DNA from: Zygnema cylindricum
Taxonomy: Eukaryota > Streptophyta > Zygnematophyceae > Zygnematales > Zygnemataceae
DNA length: 35,782 nt
Reading direction: 5' to 3'
Assembly: GCA_037447655.1 (NCBI GenBank)
Contig: JBBHKE010002218.1
Location: 1-35,782 of the forward strand
Made by a program: the position numbers and the translations under genes. The notes below the pieces were generated by a model that was given only the letters and a program-made list of their open reading frames with translations, had not been told where the DNA came from and ran no database searches. Of the stretch, positions 29,414 through 35,782 are shown in pieces. The stretch's first letter is position 1; every line of letters starts with the position of its first letter.

Positions 29414-30440
29414 ATGCCCACGGATTGGGATAACTTACGTTATCCATCCGGATCTACCCTAGATATTTCTAGTTTACACGAGTCTACGCACGCACCAATT
29501 TCGGTTGCGGCCCTCGATCTCCGTCAGTTCGGTCAGTGTTGACCACAGTCTCCTCATTATCATCAATTTCCTCTAGGTCATACCTAGATAAAACTGAAGA
29601 AGACTTTTCAGAGGATACCTTTTCTCATCCTTTTACATTTCAATTTCCGGTTAGTCCAAATTTGGAACAACCGGTGCATCCTCCTTTTTACGACATGGCT
29701 TCTTCCTCAGAGGTATCCATGGGTAGGATGCAATTCTGTTTTTCTAGTTTGAAGAATACCATGTCCTTATCTCATTTCTGCATGCTTTATGACACAGAAA
29801 TGAGGGAGTTAGCTTTCCGATATCAAGACCGGTTCGACCTTAGGGTCGCTTTCTCTCTCCTCGGTCGATACCTTCGCGGTTCGGCTTTCACTCTATATAC
29901 TCGCAAGTATGATATCATTCTAGCGATAACGGAGTACGCTCCCACGTTTGCTATAGTAGCTGAGGTCATTGGCCGGGTAGAATAAGGTCATTGGCCAGGT
30001 AGAAATTCCCTACCAGGCGGCCGTCCCATCGGTGTTAGATTTCAATGGAGACAAGCTGTTTCCAGCTGTTCCCGAGATTCCCCATCAGTATGCTGTGGCT
30101 GCTCGAGCGGCAGTCCCAGCTAGACCGGGGGGAACAATTCTTTTGCGTGACCCGCTATCGGTCATGTTCGATCTCCTTCAAGAGGAATATCGGATGCAGA
30201 ATCCCGATCAAGTGAAGGAGTTGATGAACTTCAAACGTAAGCCGGGTGAGACTGCTTCGCTTTACGAGCTCGAATGGAAACCCTTCGAGAAGCCTTACCG
30301 GACCTTATGTCCGATGCAGAGGCTTTCCAGAAATTCGTGGGACAGTTCCCTCCTCAATCGAAATATTCATTCAGACTCATCTTAGTCAAACATACATGCT
30401 GAAATTTACCTTTGAGCAAGCTGTTGAATATGCGGTTAGG
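29414..30440 (+). pseudogene. Broken gag of retroelement X
   Basis: It starts MPTDWDNL (MPTDWNNF in element Y). In-frame TGA at 29540-29542 and a TAA near 29983 break it, and frame changes follow. Conserved stretches between the two copies: MASSSE, SLSHF-ML-DTEMR-LAFRYQ, DRFDLRVAFSLLG, VMFDLL and VKELMNFKRKPGET. The last block, with KPGET-SLYELEW--FE-PYRTL after it, resembles the Retrotrans_gag core of Ty3/gypsy elements. Coding homology ends with EQAVEYAVR at 30440. Capsid role by homology; this copy cannot make full-length Gag. Confidence 0.75.
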
Positions 30441-30444
30441 TAAA

Positions 30445-30545
30445 TATTGGGTCCACTCACTCTAGGGGAGTATTCTTCCCCTTCTCTCTTTGGGTCATTT
30501 TCACCTTTATTCCTTCTCATGGTGTATATATTTTTTGACTTTTCA
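30445..30545 (+). repeat. Shared 3' tail of elements X and Z
   Basis: TATTGGGTCCACTCACTCTA, then GGGGAGTATTCTTCCCC (itself an inverted repeat) and CTTCTCATGGTGTATATAT. It is nearly identical to the reverse complement of 25966-26055. It follows coding sequence in both elements but after different gene parts, so it may mark a common 3' end or a recombination point. Confidence 0.8.
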
Positions 30546-30559
30546 TATTTAAGTTTGCT

Positions 30560-31200
30560 GGTATATATGTTTGTGAGCATGACTTTGCTGGTTGTGATGC
30601 ATATTCGCTTGCTTGTCGCTCATGCACGACATTCCCATTAAACAGAAGCCACCTGGCCCAACAAAATTTTTGACCAACCTCACCCCCTATGAGGGCCCGA
30701 CTCCCCTGCGTCAAACGCAAAAGAGATCTTTGAATTTGCTCCCTTGAGTAGTAAGTTATGCTTGGTCAAAAATGACCTTTATAGTTAAAAGTGTTGAGAT
30801 TTAGAAAAAGTGGCCATAGGATAGGATCAATCAATTAAAAGACAAGAAGCTAAAGAAAACAACTCTCTATATGAGAAGACAAGCTTAATTACTGAACAAG
30901 GAAGAAGATAGATTAATTACACGACAAAATAAGCACTCAGTGCAAAAATAATAGTAAAGAAAATTGGAGAGATTCATTTAGTTGATTGACGATTAAATTT
31001 CAATGTCAAGCATGAGTACATTTTATATGTGTAGGTGAAATAGGTACTATGCTAATTGTCTATCACGTAAAGGAACAAATTCCTAACTTGTTAACTACGT
31101 AAACTTAATCAACGACCGTAATTCACTACATGACATTCACTCAAAATCGGCAACAACTCCGTTTGCCGTACAATACATGTAGACGACTACGTTTCATCAA
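30560..31200. other. Spacer between retroelements, no gene seen
   Basis: AT-rich sequence without recognisable repeats or domains, between the shared tail of element X and the TG start of LTR Y. Confidence 0.5.
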
Positions 31201-31201
31201 A

Positions 31202-32665
31202 TTGTCATGCCGCATCTCGTCGGACACTTTTCTTGTTTATATTTAGGGTTTAGGATGGGCACTCGCCACACTAATTGGTATTTGTGTGTTATTTGGGTTT
31301 CGCAAGACCGTACATATTTACATCGCCGTACATGTTGACCGTACATATTTATTTTTCGTGTAATTTCTGCCGTCGAAGTTTACCGTACATACTGACATTT
31401 CACGTAATTCTCGCGACAACGTCCGTACTTTAATTTTCTATCGCAGATTTTGGCGTGACGCGACAAATGATTCTAAGCACGTATTCCGCGACATATGATT
31501 TCGGAATGTCAGTGACGCGACGTACGATTTCGAACATTAATGACGCGACATACAATTTCGAAAGTTTGTGACGTGACGTATGATTTTGAACCTAGGCGAC
31601 ACGACGTGCGATTTCGAAATGTTGGCGACGCACGCCGATTGGTTGTATTTTAAGTCGTGAACCCATGTAGGTTCACGCATTCACATGTAGTTAGGAAGGG
31701 ATTTAATCCGCGGACTGTGAATTTTGTAACGTAGGCATATGGTTCTAGTCGCTTATTGGCTAGAACCCAAACTAGGCGCAGATTGTAGTGTAAAATACTC
31801 TCACGCTATTGGTTAGTTAGAAATGTCAAAAATTAGTACTTTGGCTGTTTCGTTGGTACTTAGGCTATTGCTTTAGGTTTTGTACTCTCATAACTTGAGA
31901 GTACAGGAATTGGTCAAAGAGGAATTATATCTTTCTGTCTTTTCCCCTTGTCTTTTTCCTTAGTTAAATTGTCAGTTTTTTCCCTGCAAGGCATTTTCTG
32001 CCTTAGTTTGTTCAGCGTTTAGCTTTTTTCTTTACTCATTATACTTTCATTGTAAGCCCTACAAGTTAATTCACTCGGTTTTGGCTGGAGTCTTCACGGT
32101 TTCCCTTCAACAACCTTTTTTAGAGTGGATTTTGCCTACTTTCTCAGGCTGTTTCTGAACCTTTGTGGATGCCTTTTGTGAATTAGGGTTTGATTTGTTA
32201 TTGTGTATTTTTTGTTGCCTTTGTTGGAGTTTATTTGTGGTTTGTTAGAATCCGGTTATCTCGGAATCTCTACCCATTTCCCTTGTTTCCATTGCTTGAT
32301 TTTCTATTATCATTTTTCTGCGATTCGTTATTAGTGTGTTGGAATCCAGTTATCTCGGATCTGTGCAGATTTTTAACGTTGCTTTCTTGTATTTTCTTGT
32401 TGCTATTTTTACTCGTTTGTTATAATTCGGTAATCTCGGATTCTCTGCGTATTTTCAGTGTTTGTTTTCTTGTTGTAATTTTTTGCAATCAGCGTGCCAA
32501 GATCCGGTTATCTCGGATTCATTGCAGATTTTTATTGTTGGTTCTTGCATTTTTCTGGTTTTGTTTTCTGTATTTAAAATCCTAGACCTAACTCCTGTAA
32601 GGAATACGCCCAGACCGTGGAGCCTAGTGGCTACCCATCGGCTTAGTATTCCTGTACTCTCAAAT
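31202..32665 (+). mobile_element. LTR-like left part of retroelement Y
   Basis: Homologous block by block with 24652-25885, starting TGTCATGCCGCATCTCGTCGG and ending AGCCTAGTGGCTACCCATCG then GGCTTAGTATTCCTGT. Internal: a tandem array at about 31450-31640 with units GACGCGACGTACGATTTCGA of about 30 bp, and GTTATCTCGGAT words repeated at roughly 80-bp intervals (32256, 32348, 32428, 32507). No right-hand LTR is in the window. Confidence 0.65.
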
Positions 32666-32714
32666 TATCATTCTCCTCTCTCTTGTTTTGTGTTTGAAAA
32701 AATCAAAAAAAATT

Positions 32715-34327
32715 GTATATTTCATTTTCAGTTTTTGTTGAAAAGAAAAAAATATTATCTTTCATTTTCAGTTTTTGTTCTTGGTTTTGTCTTTTCCATT
32801 TCCAATCCAATTTACCTTTTATTTTCAGTTTTCATTCTCAGTTTGGCGTGAGAAATTTAAAAATAAAAATATATAAATACATTATTTACCATATAAAATC
32901 CATTTCTTTCCATTTCTAAATTTTCTTGCACGTATTTTTAATCCGGTTTCTTCCTTTTGATCCGGTTTTATCTTTGCATCGGTTTTAATCTTATCTCTTC
33001 TTCACTTGTAGTTTCTTTTTTCAGTTTTTCCTTTGAAAGAAAAATTATAAAAATTGATATATATCTAAAATTTACACATTTAAGATACTTTTACTTGTTT
33101 TTCCAATTTATTCTTTCGAGAGTTTCCCTCTTACCTTAGCCTATTTTATTTCTTTCCTGCAGATTTACATCTATATTTTCTGACAATTTAGTTTTTTAGT
33201 TGTCAAATGAGGGTTTTTCTGCAGATTTTATGGTTTTTCTGTCAAAATTAGGGTTTTTCTGCAGAAATTAGGGTTTCTTGCAGAATTAGGGTTTTCTGCC
33301 AAATTAGGGTTTCCTGCAGAATCAGGGTTGCTTCAAGCCTAAGGTTGGCCCAAAACCTAGGGTTTGGGCAGCTCATTTTCCCTAACCTTATCTCACTTTC
33401 AAGTTTATTTTCCTTTTGTTTCTTTGTTCCCGTATTTTTCTTTCCCTCTTTTTTGGGGTGTGGACATTCACTAGGTGGAGTCCTACACGCACCTGAGGAC
33501 ATTCGGAGGAAACTCCTTTTGGAGGAAACTTTAGGAGCGGATTGTGGAGTGGATTCACACTTTGGCGCTCTGCAAAGCCCCAGCTGCGGCTCACCTTTGA
33601 TAATCACCAGATTATTAAAGGTGTTCTGTAAGTATTACGATGCCCTGTGGGCGCAGGAGCGTGTTAAGATAGTTGGTTGACCGTTTAGAGGGTTCGTGCG
33701 TGGATTGGGTTTCATTGGACCCAATTGTATTGAGCACTTGCATTTCCCAGCTTTCTTTCTTTGTTTGTAATCTGGCCGTGAGTGGCCTTACGTTTTTCAT
33801 GATTGCCTGGAGTGGATTTTACAACTTAGATCTGGCCGTTGATGGCCTTGGATAGTTGTCTCTCTGTTTGTGTTGCTTAGTTGGTTGACCGTTTAGAGGG
33901 TTCGTGCGTGGATTGGGTTTCATTGGACCCAATTGTATTGAGTACTTGCATTTCCCAACTTTCTTTTTTTGTTTGTAATCTGGCCGTGAGTGGCCTTACG
34001 TTTTTCATGATTGCCTGGAGTGGATTTTACAACTTAGATCTGGCCGTTGGTGGCCTTGGATAGTTGTCTCTTTGTTTTTGTTGCTCTAGATCTGCACCTG
34101 TGGGTGCTTGGATAGCAATTTTTCTGCCTTGATAAATCTGGCCCTCCGGCCTTGCCCACTTGTTTGCAGGGTAGAAGGTTTCTGTAACACGACTTTTTGG
34201 TAGATCTGGTCATCGTGGCCTTGATAGTGACTTATTGGTTTGATTGATATGTGTGGCTTGGTTGCTCATTTGTTGCATTTCGTATAGATCGTGTTCATTA
34301 TCTCGTCGTTGTTTCCCTCTTCGTTTT
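32715..34327 (+). mobile_element. 5' leader of retroelement Y
   Basis: TTTCATTTTCAGTTTT words at 32718-32835; (CTGCAGA)ATTAGGGTTT array at 33195-33365; a block CTCTGCAAAGC...GTGTTCTGTAAGTATTACGATGCCCTG at 33568-33646; then a perfect-looking 208-bp tandem duplication (33673-33880 and 33881-34088); then further GATCT-hairpin-TTG units to 34225. The identical 60-codon frames in the duplication are not genes. Confidence 0.75.
33673..34088. repeat. 208-bp tandem duplication in the Y leader
   Basis: Two copies starting TTGGTTGACCGTTTAGAGGG differ at only a few positions (GCACTTGCA/GTACTTGCA, CCCAGC/CCCAAC, GATGGCC/GGTGGCC). Each contains two hairpin units. Confidence 0.92.
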
Positions 34328-35165
34328 ATGCCCACTGATTGGAACAATTTTAATTTTCGTTCCGGGTCTACTCGTAGTGGTGTAGCTTTTCGCTTATCAC
34401 CTGTAGACCAAATTGATCTAGCAAGTATATCTAATTTTCCTATAACTTCGGTTCCATTATCGAGAACATCCTCTGTCCTTTCCGGACTCACTTCAGTCTT
34501 TTCTTTGTCCTCCGTCTCCTATACGCTATCTGTAGAGGACACCAGAGACGAGAGTCTCGAAAGATTCGACTCAGGTTCCCTCTCCTTTTGGTCTTCTCCT
34601 TGTCTAATTTTTGTCCCACCACCGTACACGCCGGTGAGTGACATGGCTTCCTCCTCGGAGGGCCCCATGAGCAAAATGCAATCCTGCTTTTCAGGGATGA
34701 AGGATACAATGTCTTTATCTCATTTCCGTATGTTGAATGATACCGAAATGCGCGATTTGGCATTTCGCTATCAAGATCGATTTGATCTTCGTGTAGCATT
34801 CTCTCTCCTTGGTTGATACCTCAGAAGTTTGGCTCTCACCCTATATTCCCGCAAGTATAATAGTATACTCGCGATGACAGAATTTTCCCCTCCTTTCTCT
34901 GGCACACCAGAGGTCATAGGACAAGTGGATATCCCGTTCCAAGCCGCTTTTCCCGAGGTCCTGGATGCCCAAGGTAATGTTCTAGTTCCCGCTGTCCCGG
35001 AAATTTCTCGGCAATATGCTTTGGCGGCACGTGCAGCTTTCTCAGCACGATTAGGGATGACGATTCCGTTGCGACATCCCCTTGCTGTCATGTTCGATCT
35101 CCTAGATCGGAGTATCGAATTCAAAATCCAGATCAAGTGAAAGAATTGATGAACTTCAAACGTAA
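34328..35165 (+). pseudogene. Broken gag of retroelement Y
   Basis: One open frame runs from MPTDWNNF to a TGA at 34814-34816, where element X has CGA, so the stop looks like a CpG-to-TpG change. Homology continues in frame afterwards (TLYSRKYNSILAMTEFSPPF, then PLAVMFDLL), then shifts near 35103 and resumes as VKELMNFKRK. It ends abruptly at 35165, where a SINE-like sequence abuts. It encodes the capsid-region precursor by homology with element X; it has no zinc knuckle or protease. Confidence 0.75.
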
Positions 35166-35455
35166 ATTGTTGAAATTAATAGATTTCTAGAGTATTTTCT
35201 AGGTTTAAAATGTAAGTATAAAAGAAAAAGAAAAAGGACAGACAGCCTTCCTACACCTCCTCTCTCTAGCCCCCATACTTGTTGTAGTCACTGAAGGATA
35301 GAGAGAGTGGTTTATCCATGGCTGCCTTAGTTTAACAGGCATATATTTTTAAGGCTACTAAAAATATACCCGACGGACCCAAGATTTGATCCCGGTACCT
35401 GCGGTTCGTCAAGCTGGCCGATAGTGGTCAGCTTTATCCTACTAGACTAGGACCA
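35166..35455 (-). mobile_element. tRNA-derived SINE-like element
   Basis: Minus strand 35455-35371 resembles a tRNA: TAGTCTAGTAG fits the pol III A box TRGYNNARNNG, and GATCAAATC fits the B box GWTCRANNC, about 55 bases apart. A 5-bp T-arm (CCGGG/CTTGG, two wobble pairs) can form. Acceptor-stem halves do not pair, so it is not a working tRNA. About 200 bp of unrelated sequence follows up to the point where the gag of element Y breaks off. No clear target duplication or A-tail was found. Confidence 0.55.
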
Positions 35456-35782
35456 ATGCTAAATGCTATAGTATGTGATAGATATATATATATATATTTA
35501 GGAAGGAGCAAATCCATTTAACTAAAACAGTGTACGGCGTGCATAGATACAGTTTTTTGAATGTACCAATTCAAAACGGATACCACGCATTTTGTTTCGA
35601 CAACGAAACAAATATCGCGCAAGTATTTATTACTGCCAAGATTGCGTCTCGCTCCAAATCCAACAGCGCACATCATCGCCGAAATCTCGGAGTAGTCATT
35701 TTGGCGTTTAGTGACGTGGCATGACCTGGAGCAACGTGGAGAGATGACATTCGGTCATAGGAATTCCGAGGAATGTACGGAC
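35456..35782. other. Right-edge stretch, no gene seen
   Basis: It contains an (AT)n run at about 35484-35500 and otherwise unique sequence. A 64-codon frame at 35530-35724 has no recognised domain. Gag homology does not resume here. Confidence 0.5.

Noticed and set aside
33673-34063. Two nearly identical 60-codon frames
   Set aside because: They arise from the 208-bp tandem duplication in a non-coding leader and lack an ATG start.
31202-35165. A complete LTR retrotransposon
   Set aside because: No right-hand LTR, reverse transcriptase or integrase is present in the window, so only the left part of an element can be claimed.
35371-35455. A functional tRNA gene
   Set aside because: The internal promoter boxes are good but the acceptor-stem halves do not pair and no clear anticodon arm forms, so a SINE head fits better.

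Overview
The window is nuclear DNA from a eukaryote, most probably a streptophyte (a charophyte-grade alga or an early-diverging land plant). Genes have GT-AG introns, one gene carries an NPH3 domain (a family known from streptophytes), the spacers are AT-rich, and much of the sequence is decayed transposable elements and simple repeats. No bacterial or viral gene organisation is present. One 10-base N gap lies at 11872-11881. The species cannot be fixed from the sequence; a Chara-like alga is only a guess.

Two host genes can be rebuilt exon by exon. (1) Plus strand, 2556-5828: a three-exon gene for a 541-residue NPH3-domain protein that lacks a recognisable BTB domain. Its last exon adds a hydrophobic membrane-type segment followed by six copies of a 16-residue motif. 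Its second intron is filled by a degenerate TTGGTCATA array. (2) Minus strand, 22860-14617: a six-exon ATG10 gene (E2-like enzyme of the ATG12-ATG5 autophagy conjugation pathway), 418 residues as modelled. The catalytic HPC motif and the C-terminal signature are clear, but about 180 extra residues separate them. All six exons have GT-AG borders with matching phases. The introns hold simple repeats, including a roughly 1-kb purine/pyrimidine tract that ends next to the last acceptor.

Region 1-2500 is gene-poor, with a foldback MITE and a long CT tract. Region 5829-14600 has no convincing gene but several datable insertions: a 943-bp TIR element with a TTA target duplication (PIF/Harbinger-like) inside a dispersed repeat whose uninterrupted paralog lies at 12189-12545; a 457-bp TIR element with an 8-bp duplication (hAT-like); and three copies of a 22-bp perfect palindrome. 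Region 22870-23640 is the ATG10 upstream region, with an array of TACGCGTA palindromes. Region 23640-35782 is a retroelement graveyard: a non-LTR reverse transcriptase fragment; two related LTR-type elements on the plus strand (24652-30440 and 31202-35165), each with an LTR-like left part, a long repeat-rich leader and a broken gag; an oppositely oriented gag-protease remnant nested in the first; and a tRNA-derived SINE-like sequence on the minus strand at the far right.

I see no operon-like system. The points most worth following are the membrane-anchored repeat-tailed NPH3 protein, the ATG10 insertion, and an array of small hairpins in the retroelement leaders whose stems are kept by paired changes.
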